Shown piece by piece: positions 32,348-38,648 of a stretch of 39,451 bases of DNA. The position numbers and the translations under genes are program-made. How positions within the stretch are numbered: the stretch's first letter is position 1; each line of letters begins with the position of its first letter. The DNA comes from a virus. The stretch is taken from positions 1-39,451 of the IMG/VR virus record IMGVR_UViG_3300032299_001764, one strand, 5' to 3'. The notes under the pieces are model-generated. The model made no database searches, was not told where the DNA came from, and saw only the letters and a list, made by a program, of their open reading frames with translations.

Positions 32348-32917
32348 TTACTGCGCCCAAGCGGGCAGGTTGGCGACGGGAGCAGCGACCGGCGCTGCTA
32401 CGGGGGCAACGGACGCGCCCGACTTGGCCTTGGCGTATTCCGCCGAGGTCACCGGAACGGCGTTGTCGAACACGTTCTTGTCCGCGTAACCGTTCTGTCC
32501 GGCTTCAACGCCGATCTTGGCGACGAACTCCATCCGGTCGAAGTCGCCGTAGCCCTGCACGATGCGCTTGGCCTTGGCGGCTTCGCTCATATCGTTCGGG
32601 TCAATCGCTCGCGCGCTTTCGAGAATGCCGCGCAGCTTGGAGCGCGTGATACCTAGCGTCTTGGCGACCTTCTCTTCGTTGGGGTTCGAGTGACCCGCCA
32701 TCATCAGCGTCCAGAACTTTCGCTTGGCAAACGGCCCGCCCGTGATGGTGAACTCGCAGTCGAGATACTGGTAGGGGCTATTCTTGCTCTGCGTGAGCCA
32801 GCCCCCGTCGCCAGTGTGACCGGGGCGGATGGTCAGGATCACGGGCGCGATAGTCCCCTTCGGGATCATGTCGCCAGTGCCGGTGTTGCTTTCGGCATCG
32901 TTGAAGTCATAAGCCAT
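32348..32917 (-). CDS. Probable ssDNA-binding protein (DUF669-like)
   Basis: A 189-aa protein beginning MAYDFNDAE, with an OB-like beta region (about 20-75), a helical middle and an Ala/Pro/Val-rich flexible tail (VAPVAAPVAAPVAN) ending PAWAQ. This plan fits phage single-strand-binding proteins that lie next to Sak4 recombinases. It would coat ssDNA made by the Cas4-like exonuclease. AAGGA is about 7 nt before the ATG. The tail lacks the acidic tip of cellular SSB. Confidence 0.72.
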   Translation of the reverse strand: MAYDFNDAESNTGTGDMIPKGTIAPVILTIRPGHTGDGGWLTQSKNSPYQYLDCEFTITGGPFAKRKFWTLMMAGHSNPNEEKVAKTLGITRSKLRGILESARAIDPNDMSEAAKAKRIVQGYGDFDRMEFVAKIGVEAGQNGYADKNVFDNAVPVTSAEYAKAKSGASVAPVAAPVAAPVANLPAWAQ

Positions 32918-32948
32918 TTGTCAGTCCTTTTCGTTCTTTCGTGAGGGA

Positions 32949-33782
32949 TTAGGCGGCGGTCGCTTCGGTTTGGTAAGTCAGGCGTTCCGCCGCCGATTTT
33001 GCGGGGCCGCTGATTTTGAGCATCAGCTTCCCCAAATGCGGCTCTTCGATCAGGTCGAGCCGTCCGCTGCGATCCTTCGCGGGGAAGCCCCACTGGTTGA
33101 GCGCATTGGTTACGAACGCGCGGTAAGGCGCGCCTTCTTCGGGTGTGAATTGGGTCATCGTAAGCACCTGGTCGAGAACGCCGGGGGCTTCCAAGGCGGT
33201 CTTGCTGCCTTCGACCTGCATCACGTAGGACACGCGGCCAAAGTCGTCCTTGACCTCGTTAAGCAGGCCCACCAGCCACACATTGACACGGGGGGCGTGC
33301 TGGAACTGCTTGAGCCAGTTGACCATCTCACGGCCAAGCAAACCGTAAGCGCCGCGCGTGTCGGGCTTGCCTGTCTTTTCGCTGAAAGCCTCGGGCTGCT
33401 TTGCCGCCCATCCGAAGCAGATGCGCGAGACTTCGGTGATGGAGTCCACGAACACAGTTTCGTATTTCGTGAAGTCCATTTGCTCGCGGATCGCTGCGGC
33501 GTGAGCGATGCTGTAGGGTTCTGCGTCGGACAGAGCGGGATTGCCCCCACCGACTGCGGCGGCAAGGTTGCGAGCGTCCGGCCAAGTGCGCAGCCGCACC
33601 ATGTCGCCGCCCCAATCCTGCACGGACAACTCGCCCGCTTCGGCGTTGACGAACAGCGTGGTGGCGGGGTCGAGCGTGTAGAGCAGGCTCGTCTTGCCGA
33701 TCCCGGCCTTGCCGATGATGAGGCCTTTGATGCCCGCTTTGTCGGCAAGGCGCTCGTCTGCGGTGATGATGCGGAAGGTCAT
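32949..33782 (-). CDS. Sak4-like RecA-type recombinase ATPase
   Basis: A 277-aa AAA_24-type ATPase. Walker A GKAGIGKTS at 24-32, an acidic Walker B in ETVFVDSITE (Asp113), and a further LLNEVKDDFGRVSYVMQVEG segment near 170-190. Phage proteins of this size, next to an SSB and an exonuclease, belong to the Sak4 single-strand annealing/recombination group. ATG 33782 overlaps the upstream stop (ATGA). Together with the neighbours it forms a phage recombination system. Confidence 0.85.
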   Translation of the reverse strand: MTFRIITADERLADKAGIKGLIIGKAGIGKTSLLYTLDPATTLFVNAEAGELSVQDWGGDMVRLRTWPDARNLAAAVGGGNPALSDAEPYSIAHAAAIREQMDFTKYETVFVDSITEVSRICFGWAAKQPEAFSEKTGKPDTRGAYGLLGREMVNWLKQFQHAPRVNVWLVGLLNEVKDDFGRVSYVMQVEGSKTALEAPGVLDQVLTMTQFTPEEGAPYRAFVTNALNQWGFPAKDRSGRLDLIEEPHLGKLMLKISGPAKSAAERLTYQTEATAA

Positions 33783-34246
33783 GCGCAAACCCTTTCACAA
33801 AGGGCGTAGGTCGCCTTGCCAGTTTCCACGGTGCGGGCGGGCGAAAGCAGCGCCTTGTCCCGATCCATCAGCGCGTCAAAGCGGCGCTCGTCGATCTTGA
33901 CTTCCACCTTGGCAATGTGCCGCGCGATTTCAGGGTTGAGCCGGTCAAGCACGCACTTTAGGACGTTTTGATCCCACTTCACGCGCTTGGGGCGGGTCAC
34001 AGTGACTTCATGCGAGCCGTCCACCAGGCGAACCGTGCCAGTGTCGCGGCCTTCAGCCAGCAAGGCTTCGGAGGCCTTCGCGGCATAGCGCGCTTCAAAG
34101 GCCTCATGCAGCCGCTTCATGCGCCGCTGCACTACGGTGTATTCCTCGGCCAGCTTCCAATCGAGGTCTGCCAAGACCTCAGGCGGTAGCCCCGCCGCTT
34201 CGCTGGTCGTCAAGCGATCCAGCATATCAGTGTTGAGATTGTCCAT
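33779..34246 (-). CDS. Recombination-operon protein, unknown
   Basis: A 155-aa, helical, strongly charged protein (MKRLHEAFEARYAAKASEAL near 43-62; VKWDQNVLKCVLDRLNPEIA near 89-108). The AAAGGA site and ATG lie just after the predicted structured leader. It is the first gene of the Sak4/SSB/exonuclease set and overlaps Sak4. Small proteins of this type often accompany Sak4 without a known function. Confidence 0.72.
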   Translation of the reverse strand: MDNLNTDMLDRLTTSEAAGLPPEVLADLDWKLAEEYTVVQRRMKRLHEAFEARYAAKASEALLAEGRDTGTVRLVDGSHEVTVTRPKRVKWDQNVLKCVLDRLNPEIARHIAKVEVKIDERRFDALMDRDKALLSPARTVETGKATYALCERVCA

Positions 34247-34291
34247 CTTGTGTCCTTTCGTCGTGTTCCCTGTTCGTCGTTTGGTAGTGAA

Positions 34292-34360
34292 GAGGACGGC
34301 CCGACGCGGCGGGACATGACCGACCGGGGTATTCAGTGTATTTCCCCGGGAACCGTCCTC
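34292..34360 (-). ncRNA. Candidate structured leader RNA (three-way junction)
   Basis: On the minus strand GAGGACGG (34360-34353) pairs with CCGTCCTC (34299-34292). Inside lie two hairpins: CCGGGG-14 nt-CCCCGG and CCCG-CCGCGT-CGGG. All three helices are perfect and GC-rich. The element lies in a 121-nt gap between two genes of a tightly packed operon, about 45 nt before the ATG at 34246. It may be a regulatory leader or RNA processing/stability element. No known riboswitch matches. Confidence 0.5.
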
Positions 34361-34367
34361 ATGTTCA

Positions 34368-34709
34368 TCATCTCACGGCAAGCATCTCCCTTGCCGTCAG
34401 AAACACGTTGCGCCCTGGCGGGAGCGGGTCGCTCAAGCCTTCGCCGCCTTGCTGGCGGGCCATGCGGTTCGCGTGGGCGTCTATGATGCGCAGCGCGGCG
34501 TAGCGGACTTCGGCGGGAGCGAAGCGCACCCAGCTATCCGCAAGGCGCACAAGGCACAGGGCTGGATTGCGCTCGCGCCGGATCGCCCTCTTGAACTCGA
34601 CAAGACGCGGCTCTCGGGCGAGCAATTCGGCCCACTCGGCGCGCTTGCGCGCAAGATACGCCTTGCCGAGCCGTTGCTTTTCAGCCTGTTTTTCTTGCAA
34701 GGTCGTCAT
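34368..34709 (-). CDS. Early phage protein, unknown
   Basis: A 113-aa, basic, helical protein (EKQAEKQRLGKAYLARKRAE at 5-24; FKRAIRRERNPALCLVRLAD in the middle; ending FLTAREMLAVR). ATG 34709 overlaps the stop of the VRR-NUC gene. The basic helices may bind nucleic acid. No family recognised. The structured leader starts 8 nt after its stop. Confidence 0.7.
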   Translation of the reverse strand: MTTLQEKQAEKQRLGKAYLARKRAEWAELLAREPRLVEFKRAIRRERNPALCLVRLADSWVRFAPAEVRYAALRIIDAHANRMARQQGGEGLSDPLPPGRNVFLTAREMLAVR

Positions 34710-35089
34710 GCGAACGCCTCCGGCAATTGCTGGCGCGTCCAATTGAGCGCCGTCTCGGCGCTGCGAAAGATGCCGACAGGAAAGCCGAGGCGGTGCAGGC
34801 GATTGAGTGTCTCAATCTGCTTGTCGGAAGGCTGGCCCGTTCCTGACTTGAACTCCAGGCCAAGGGTGCGCCCGTCAAACATAGCGAGTATATCGGGGAA
34901 GCCGGGGACAAGGCCTTCCTTGGCGCGCTGGCGGCTTTCCCATGCGCTGCGCTTGCCAGCGTTCGGGATACCCGCAAGCAACACCTTTGGGGCGAGGCGC
35001 GCCATCTGCGAGCGGTAGCGCACTTGTTCGCCTAGCTCGTCTTTCGCTCCTTGCGCGTTGCGCGGGTCAATGTGGAACACGTAGGTCAC
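34706..35089 (-). CDS. VRR-NUC domain nuclease
   Basis: A 127-aa PD-(D/E)XK enzyme. The VRR-NUC pattern is visible: IPNAGKRSAW near residues 40-49, then KEGLVPGFPDILAMFDGRTL, LEFKSGTGQPSDKQ with the E-x-K pair. Stand-alone phage VRR-NUC proteins of this size act as structure-specific (Holliday-junction) nucleases. The start is GTG 35089 with GGGAGGG upstream, overlapping the stop of the HTH gene (GTGA). A longer in-frame extension lies inside that gene and is not used. Confidence 0.88.
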   Translation of the reverse strand: MTYVFHIDPRNAQGAKDELGEQVRYRSQMARLAPKVLLAGIPNAGKRSAWESRQRAKEGLVPGFPDILAMFDGRTLGLEFKSGTGQPSDKQIETLNRLHRLGFPVGIFRSAETALNWTRQQLPEAFA

Positions 35090-35439
35090 GCCGCCCTCCC
35101 TATCTGCGCCATCGCGTGTTCGACGGCTTTGCGGGTGCGCCCAAGGATGCTGGCAATCTCGGCATGGGTAAGCCCCGCCTTTGCCAGTGCGAACACGCGT
35201 TGCTTTTCGCGCTCTGTCCAACGGGTGTGATGACTGCGGCGGATGCCCCAATATTGGATTTTGCTTTCGATGGTCATGCGTGACGCACCGAACAGCAAAG
35301 CTATCTCGCTAGGCGAAACGCCCTTTTCATAGAGTGCGGCGATGCGGTCATCTTCTTCGCGCGTCCACTTGCGCCGCTTAACGCCGCCCGTGGTTAATGC
35401 GCCATCGCGGGACTGCGCTGCGATCAGGGGCGCGTTCAT
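35086..35439 (-). CDS. Double HTH protein (GcrA/Myb-like)
   Basis: A 117-aa protein with two similar DNA-binding units: KWTREEDDRIAALYEKGVSP (about residues 24-43) and RWTEREKQRVFALAKAGLTH (about 73-92), each followed by an EIAxxxG turn and a basic recognition-like helix. The first unit resembles the GcrA N-terminal HTH of alphaproteobacteria. It may regulate phage or host genes. It is coupled by ATGA to the methyltransferase and by GTGA to the nuclease. Confidence 0.82.
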   Translation of the reverse strand: MNAPLIAAQSRDGALTTGGVKRRKWTREEDDRIAALYEKGVSPSEIALLFGASRMTIESKIQYWGIRRSHHTRWTEREKQRVFALAKAGLTHAEIASILGRTRKAVEHAMAQIGRAA

Positions 35440-36302
35440 GCGCGATCTCCCGTATAGGGCGCGTCATGGGACACGTTCTGCAAAGGGTTGGGGGAGACGC
35501 GGGGATCAAACGCCTCCCCCGCCGCACACGCTCGGGAGGGGCGCGCGGTGCGGCTGTCTTGAAGGGCGGCAAGAATTGCGCGGCCAATCAGTTCAGGGAT
35601 TTGGGGGACTACGGCGTTTCCGAGGGCTGCAATTCTGTGTGTGTCTCTGGGAAGCCCATGAGCTTCTCGACAAACGAAGGATTGATCCAGCCTGTCAGGC
35701 CAGCATCCCCAAGCACTTCTTCCAAGTTCCCCTGTGGTGAGCGCCGTTTCCAGCACTTGTTCCACATTATTTTCCGCGGGGTAGGCAACAATCCACACAC
35801 GTTCTCGACGCTGCGGAGCGCCAACGAAGGCCGCAGGAATGTTTTCCCATTCCGCATTATACCTGATGCCGGCCAAGTCTCCGAGAACTCGGCCAAACCA
35901 TCCGCCTGGCCGTTCACTTGGGCCAGCAAGCAGGTTTGCGACGTTCTCCACGATGATGTATCGTGGTCGAAGACTGCTAGTAAGACGGACGATTTCGCTC
36001 CAAAGCCCGCTTCGCGTGCCTTCTGCAACGCCCGCCTGTTTTCCTGCACAGCTAACATCTTGGCAGGGAAATCCACCTGTGATGACATCAATGCTGGCAA
36101 TTCCATCGGCAGCAAGTCGCTCTGCGGTAAGGGTGCGGACATCATCGTAGCAGGGGACATCGGGCCAGTGCTTGGCGAGGACTTTGCGCGGGAACGCTTC
36201 GATTTCGCAGAAGGCGACGGTTTCGAAACCGCCTGTTCGTTCAAGGCCAAGGCTAAACCCTCCGATGCCAGAGAAAAGATCGAGGACGCGAAGCTTGGTC
36301 AT
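35436..36302 (-). CDS. C5-cytosine DNA methyltransferase
   Basis: A 288-aa m5C methyltransferase with motif I LDLFSGIGG (8-16), catalytic GGFPCQ with Cys80, ENV at 119-121, QRRERVW at 164-170 and the late ALGNAVVPQ motif. Only about 55 residues separate QRRERVW from the last motif, so the target recognition domain is very short. No partner restriction enzyme is present, so it is an orphan enzyme that may protect phage DNA from host restriction or alter gene control. ATG 36302 overlaps the Cro-like stop. A second long open frame lies inside it. Confidence 0.93.
   Translation of the reverse strand: MTKLRVLDLFSGIGGFSLGLERTGGFETVAFCEIEAFPRKVLAKHWPDVPCYDDVRTLTAERLAADGIASIDVITGGFPCQDVSCAGKQAGVAEGTRSGLWSEIVRLTSSLRPRYIIVENVANLLAGPSERPGGWFGRVLGDLAGIRYNAEWENIPAAFVGAPQRRERVWIVAYPAENNVEQVLETALTTGELGRSAWGCWPDRLDQSFVCREAHGLPRDTHRIAALGNAVVPQIPELIGRAILAALQDSRTARPSRACAAGEAFDPRVSPNPLQNVSHDAPYTGDRA
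35609..36250 (-). CDS. Possible overprinted ORF inside the methyltransferase gene
   Basis: A 213-codon open frame, shifted +1 relative to the methyltransferase. From about SSQVDFPAKMLAVQE onward it carries a string of motifs: FDHDTSSWRTSQ, AEFSETWP, SGIMRNG, LLPTP, INPSFVEKLMGFP and HTEL. I recall this string, in this order, from a stand-alone phage protein family often near C5 methyltransferases. The frame opens with a TTG; an internal ATG before SSQVDF is a more natural start, with weak GGA upstream. It may be expressed, or it may be the fossil source of that family. Confidence 0.4.
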   Translation of the reverse strand: MALNEQAVSKPSPSAKSKRSRAKSSPSTGPMSPATMMSAPLPQSDLLPMELPALMSSQVDFPAKMLAVQENRRALQKAREAGFGAKSSVLLAVFDHDTSSWRTSQTCLLAQVNGQADGLAEFSETWPASGIMRNGKTFLRPSLALRSVENVCGLLPTPRKIMWNKCWKRRSPQGNLEEVLGDAGLTGWINPSFVEKLMGFPETHTELQPSETP

Positions 36303-36514
36303 GCTGCGCGCCCCCACGGCTCAATCTGTTCAAGCATCACAATTTGCTCGTCGGACAAATCGGCAATCAGCGAATGCCGCCAGCCCGTTTTGCGCATGAT
36401 GTGGATTGCCAGCGCCCGCGACGGTTGCCGGGCGCCAGAGACGATTTCGTTGGCATAGGAGCGAGAAATGCCCGCAGCTTTTGCCAGATCGGAATATCGG
36501 GGTGCATCGTTCAT
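36299..36514 (-). CDS. Cro-like HTH regulator
   Basis: A 71-aa protein with a compact HTH: YSDLAKAAGISRSYANEIVS, then RQPSRALAIHIMRKTGWRH. It is the first gene of the leftward early operon and faces the CI-like gene across a 94-bp divergent region, so Cro is the natural reading. No strong ribosome site precedes ATG 36514; an in-frame ATG at 36532 lies inside an operator copy. ATGA overlap couples it to the methyltransferase. Confidence 0.82.
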   Translation of the reverse strand: MNDAPRYSDLAKAAGISRSYANEIVSGARQPSRALAIHIMRKTGWRHSLIADLSDEQIVMLEQIEPWGRAA

Positions 36515-36608
36515 GCGCACTTGTTCGCACATCACGAATATAAGCGCAAGCCCTCAAATTCGCATATCGGGTAAAGACGCGAGCCTGCGAATACGTAACA
36601 ATTCGCAC
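36515..36608. promoter_or_regulatory. Divergent early control region
   Basis: A 94-bp region between the Cro-like and CI-like genes. It holds operator copy 1 and degenerate half sites (ATTCGCATAT near 36558; TGCGAATACG near 36587; ATTCGCACAT at 36601). On the minus strand TATATT beside copy 1 is a possible -10 for the early operon. The CI-like ATG at 36609 has no Shine-Dalgarno, as in leaderless repressor transcripts. Confidence 0.6.
36524..36538 (-). promoter_or_regulatory. Operator copy 1
   Basis: TTCGTGATGTGCGAA on the minus strand: TTCG/CGAA ends around a 7-bp centre. The following ACAAG is shared with copy 3. It lies 9 bp before the Cro-like ATG, next to a TATATT, where a bound regulator would block early transcription. 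Confidence 0.7.
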
Positions 36609-36941
36609 ATGGCACGCAGAGGCATCCCTAAAGGCCCCGTAAACTGGTTTCTGCAAGAGTGGATGGCTTCGCGCGGCCTCGACGGGCGCGGGTCACAAAC
36701 TAAGATGATGGAACTGACCGGATGGTCGCGCGCCACTATGAGCCAGCTATATAACGGACAACAGGACTATTCTCCGGTAATCCTCAAAACCGCAGCCGAG
36801 GCGTTGAACGCCGAACCGTTCGAGCTGCTTATGCCGCCCGAGCGCGCAATGGCGATCCGGCGTGCGCTTGCCAGTGCCAGGGAAATTGCCAGCCTTGCAT
36901 ACGAATCGCCCGCCGAGCCTTTGGACGGGACGCGCAATTAA
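36609..36941 (+). CDS. CI-like XRE repressor
   Basis: A 110-aa HTH protein: MARRGIPKGPVNWFLQEWM at the start, QTKMMELTGWSRATMSQLYN (about residues 31-50) as the HTH, and a C-terminal LLMPPERAMAIRRAL helix found in small prophage XRE repressors. There is no RecA-cleavable protease domain, so SOS induction would need another route. The ATG at 36609 overlaps a degenerate operator half site and lacks a ribosome site. Full operator copies flank it on both sides. Confidence 0.8.
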   Translation: MARRGIPKGPVNWFLQEWMASRGLDGRGSQTKMMELTGWSRATMSQLYNGQQDYSPVILKTAAEALNAEPFELLMPPERAMAIRRALASAREIASLAYESPAEPLDGTRN

Positions 36942-36942
36942 A

Positions 36943-36957
36943 TTCGTGATGTGCGAA
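36943..36957 (+). promoter_or_regulatory. Operator copy 2
   Basis: TTCGTGATGTGCGAA immediately after the CI-like stop codon, preceded by AATTAAA, a possible -10 region. With copy 3 it forms a tandem pair 34 bp apart; the two 20-mers differ at one base. Confidence 0.7.
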
Positions 36958-36976
36958 TAAGGCTATTGCAAACCCG

Positions 36977-36991
36977 TTCGTGATGTGCGAA
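36977..36991 (+). promoter_or_regulatory. Operator copy 3
   Basis: TTCGTGATGTGCGAA, followed by ACAAGG, 29 bp before the ATG of the first gene of the rightward operon. It is in the same orientation relative to its gene as copy 1, so the repeat may include part of a promoter or leader. Confidence 0.7.
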
Positions 36992-37020
36992 CAAGGTTTC
37001 CAGACGAACTGGAGACCGCA

Positions 37021-37329
37021 ATGACCTACACCCCCCAAGAAGCCGCCGCCAAGCGCACCTATCGCCAGAAGTGGCTTGCGACGATCACGCTTGACGTGGA
37101 TTGCTTTGGCAAGTCTCTGGCAGAGCCGACCGTGTATAGCTGGGAATGCTACAGCTATGCTCTGCCCGAGGTGGCAGAGAGCCATGCGCTGCACAATGCG
37201 CGGACGCAGTGGGTACACGGCCGCAAGTGGCCCAACAAAATCACTATCGTGCCGATGTTTGACGATCCCGATGGCTGCGATTTGTTGCTTGCCCCTGTTC
37301 GCAGCACTTACGGCATGGTGCCGGCATGA
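37021..37329 (+). CDS. Accessory protein, first gene of the rightward operon
   Basis: A 102-aa protein with GGAG 7 nt before ATG 37021. It is soluble, with YSWECYSYALPEVAESHALH near residues 39-58 and WVHGRKWPNKITIVPMF near 64-80. No family recognised. It is the first gene under operator copies 2 and 3, so it is probably repressed with xis/int or expressed in lysogens. Confidence 0.75.
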   Translation: MTYTPQEAAAKRTYRQKWLATITLDVDCFGKSLAEPTVYSWECYSYALPEVAESHALHNARTQWVHGRKWPNKITIVPMFDDPDGCDLLLAPVRSTYGMVPA

Positions 37330-37514
37330 GCTTCGCCCAAACCGCGCGCGTCATGGACGCCGTCCTCGCAGACCTTGCGCCGTTTAAGCCGGTGTCCGCT
37401 CCGGTTGACGTAACCGATGCCGAGGCGTTTCCCGAGATTGCACGCGCAACAGCATCGCTTGCCGCAATGTCGCCGGAACGCCGCGCCGAGCTTGAGCGGG
37501 AGTGGGACGCATGA
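37326..37514 (+). CDS. Small accessory protein
   Basis: A 62-aa protein (MSFAQTARVMDAVLADLAPF...) with a helical C-terminus containing MSPERRAELEREWDA. ATGA overlaps on both sides show tight coupling. The C-terminal pattern is common in unrelated small proteins, so no function follows. Confidence 0.68.
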   Translation: MSFAQTARVMDAVLADLAPFKPVSAPVDVTDAEAFPEIARATASLAAMSPERRAELEREWDA

Positions 37515-37639
37515 CCGACCCCACGGAACCCGATGACCTCGCCTTCTGGCGCGGCCTCGTCGTCGGCGGGTGCATCAGCGCCTGCATCTGGATCGCCGCG
37601 ATCGGCGGCATCTGGACTTTTGCGCAAGGAGTTTTCTAA
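37511..37639 (+). CDS. 42-aa single-pass membrane protein
   Basis: ATG 37511 overlaps the previous stop; TAA at 37637-37639 overlaps the next start. The product has an acidic start (MTDPTEPDDLAFWRG) and one hydrophobic helix (about residues 16-36). Small membrane proteins in a prophage-expressed operon can act in superinfection exclusion, but nothing here proves this. Confidence 0.68.
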   Translation: MTDPTEPDDLAFWRGLVVGGCISACIWIAAIGGIWTFAQGVF

Positions 37640-37857
37640 TGAAGATTTCGCGACTTAGGAGCGGGTATCGCATCAAACTTAGCGACGGCGAGTTTGAGGC
37701 CATTTGCCATATGCTGGCCCTCGCAGAGTCAGACCTTGAAGGCGACGAAACCCGCGCCGAGCAAGCAGACCTCCTGTCATTGGCTGGAAAGCGTGCGCTT
37801 TTGAGTGACAGGTTCCTGTCTCGCACGATGATGCAAGTCGATGAGGATCGCAGGTGA
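37639..37857 (+). CDS. Small accessory protein
   Basis: A 72-aa protein from ATG 37639 (AAGGAG about 8 nt upstream, TAATG overlap). It is charged, with LSDGEFEAICHMLALAESDL and LLSLAGKRALLSDRFL helices. No family recognised. Confidence 0.7.
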   Translation: MKISRLRSGYRIKLSDGEFEAICHMLALAESDLEGDETRAEQADLLSLAGKRALLSDRFLSRTMMQVDEDRR

Positions 37858-38027
37858 TGCGCGTTTCCGGCCACGGCTACACGCGAAACTTCACAGACTC
37901 AGAATGGGCGGAGGTTCTTGAGGCGCGCAGACGAATGCGGACAAGGCTGCAATGCAATCGGCGACCTTGCGATTGCGCAGAAAAGGATTCGGAGTGTCAA
38001 AGCTTTGCCTCGCAGGCACACCCATGA
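37857..38027 (+). CDS. 56-aa Cys-containing protein
   Basis: ATG 37857 overlaps the previous stop (TGATG); TGA 38025-38027 overlaps the next start. The product has a DSEWAEVLEARRRMRTRL helix and a C-terminal cluster of four Cys (CNRRPCDCAEKDSEC) that could bind a metal. The tight fit between neighbours favours a real gene. Confidence 0.6.
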   Translation: MRVSGHGYTRNFTDSEWAEVLEARRRMRTRLQCNRRPCDCAEKDSECQSFASQAHP

Positions 38028-38137
38028 ACATCACCACCACCCTCTGGCGCGCGACCCTGATCGCGCTCGCCACCCTCGCCGCCGCGCAGGTGTTCATCCC
38101 CGCCGCCGGCGCCATCATCTGGAGCATGACGCAATGA
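38024..38137 (+). CDS. 37-aa single-pass membrane protein
   Basis: ATG 38024 to TGA 38137, overlapping both neighbours (ATGA). The product is mainly one hydrophobic helix (LWRATLIALATLAAAQVFIP) with a short polar end. A second tiny membrane protein in this operon; function unknown. Confidence 0.65.
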   Translation: MNITTTLWRATLIALATLAAAQVFIPAAGAIIWSMTQ

Positions 38138-38322
38138 GCACCATCCGACGCCCCTCGGGCCGCATCGCCACCCGCAACGGCCGCCCGGCCTATGAAGGCG
38201 ATTGCCGCCGCCTGCGGCAGCCGGTCACCAACGCAGACTGGTTCAACCGCCGCCGCGAGCAACAAAGCCCCGACATCTTCGAAGGCCTCTTCACCAAACT
38301 GCTGGCAAAGGTGCGGCGGTGA
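38134..38322 (+). CDS. Small basic protein
   Basis: A 62-aa Arg-rich protein (MSTIRRPSGRIATRNGRPAY...), ending in a helix IFEGLFTKLLAKVRR. It is coupled to the excisionase gene by a GTGA overlap. Possibly nucleic-acid binding by charge alone. Confidence 0.65.
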   Translation: MSTIRRPSGRIATRNGRPAYEGDCRRLRQPVTNADWFNRRREQQSPDIFEGLFTKLLAKVRR

Positions 38323-38648
38323 TCACGCCTGCGCCTGATCGCCCCTTCAGCCCGCAGACCCTCGCCCAGCGCTGGGGTTGCAGCGCCGAGAAGGTGCGGA
38401 CTATGTGCAAGAACGGCGAACTGGCGAGCTTCACGCTCGGCAAGCTGATTCGCATCCCGGCGCATGAGGTCCAGCGGTACGAGTGTCAGACTACACCCTC
38501 ACCAGACACCGCGGCAAATGGGCCCTCACCTTTGCCGACGGCCATCGCCGCCGCCGAATCTCGACTGGCGCGGATGATGAACGCACCGCCGAAACCATCG
38601 CTCGTGCCATCTGGGCCCGCCTCACCGCGGCGCGAAGCGAACGGCTAG
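38319..38648 (+). CDS. xis: Excisionase-like HTH protein
   Basis: A 109-aa protein starting at GTG 38319 (GTGA overlap). Residues 8-55 form a MerR/HTH_17-type unit: SPQTLAQRWGCSAEKVRTMC, then LGKLIRIPAHEVQRYE. Such proteins beside an integrase are excisionases or recombination directionality factors. The C-terminal half (56-109) is Pro/Ala-rich and is encoded in the 166 bp shared with the integrase gene, so only the HTH part may be under selection. Confidence 0.8.
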   Translation: MITPAPDRPFSPQTLAQRWGCSAEKVRTMCKNGELASFTLGKLIRIPAHEVQRYECQTTPSPDTAANGPSPLPTAIAAAESRLARMMNAPPKPSLVPSGPASPRREANG

